A DNA stretch of 64,000 nucleotides from JAGDMS01 sp050015455 (GTDB lineage Bacteria; Desulfobacterota; Binatia; HRBIN30). A program made the translations under genes and the position numbers. Below the pieces are notes generated by a model, which was given only the letters and a program-made list of their open reading frames with translations, searched no databases and was not told the DNA's origin. The stretch covers positions 12,772 to 76,771 of the forward strand of contig JBEKBJ010000009.1 of assembly GCA_050015455.1 (NCBI GenBank). Reading direction: 5' to 3'. Below, one piece after another: positions 63,955 to 64,000 of this stretch (position 1 is its first letter; the number at the start of each line of letters is the position of its first letter).

Positions 63955-64000
63955 TCAACCACAGAGCGCTGCGGTGACAGCCGCAGCCAGAAGGGAGGCT
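63955..64000 (-). CDS. Possible C-terminal tail of an upstream membrane protein gene (partial)
   Basis: Reading in from the right edge on the minus strand, one frame gives ASLLAAAVTAALCG followed by TGA at 63955-63957. This hydrophobic end would suit the last helix of a CbiM/NikM-type S component expected here. Only 14 residues are visible, so the call is weak. Another frame stays open up to the cbiQ start. Confidence 0.25.
   Translation of the reverse strand, partial: ASLLAAAVTAALCG

Overview
GC-rich bacterial DNA with dense, mostly short-spaced genes and no rRNA or tRNA that I can recognise. Secreted proteins with TP-rich linkers, Cys-rich CxxGxC modules, EF-hand dockerin pairs and a C-terminal Cys/Gly-Gly plus hydrophobic plus RRRR tail, together with an aerobic-type 2-oxoglutarate dehydrogenase, a methylmalonyl-CoA mutase/propionyl-CoA carboxylase cluster and lipid-export genes, suggest an uncultured lineage of the former Deltaproteobacteria (Candidatus Binatota-like). 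This placement is inference from gene style, not from a marker tree.

Layout. 1-7.8 kb: two cohesin/dockerin-type secreted proteins, a nucleotide-sugar dehydrogenase and a tandem pair of paralogous exported proteins. 7.8-15.3 kb (minus): an HtrA protease, a pyruvoyl arginine decarboxylase, and a mutase/biotin carrier/biotin carboxylase/carboxyltransferase operon for propionyl-CoA carboxylation. 15.5-18.5 kb: a SPASM radical SAM enzyme, a UPF0173 hydrolase and a HepT/MntA-type HEPN-MNT pair. 18.5-26.7 kb: two secreted dockerin proteins that share a duplicated leader (5' UTR plus signal peptide), one with seven nearly identical FG-GAP repeats and the other frameshifted, flanking an adenylate-cyclase-like sensor and an exported protein. 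26.7-35 kb: def, dnaB and sucA-sucB-lpd. 34.8-37.4 kb: LolA-like and DUF1302-like envelope proteins.

37.7-50 kb holds the most original accessory locus. A FeeM/LuxI-fold N-acyltransferase gene overlaps a 7TM-GAF histidine kinase gene; next to them are a divergent acyl carrier protein with a ketosynthase, and a second ketosynthase gene that overlaps a second, paralogous 7TM-GAF kinase gene. This looks like an acyl-signal synthesis and sensing system. An RND/MMPL exporter and plsX follow.

51.1-53.1 kb is the rplU-rpmA-(obg)-proB operon, in which obg is reduced to about 18 recognisable codons. After a G9 run at 53.17 kb the gene content changes to a minus-strand block. It contains a tandem DsrC-like protein, a cysteine desulfurase, two lone receivers, a histidine kinase with two four-Cys PAS domains, an HdrD/DsrK-like Fe-S protein fused to a receiver domain, a NarI/DsrM-like membrane protein, a macro-domain protein and an Rrf2 regulator. 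I read it as a sulfur/redox-sensing signalling module wired to a membrane electron-transfer pair. The window ends with a nickel/cobalt uptake operon (cbiQ-cbiO-nikR).
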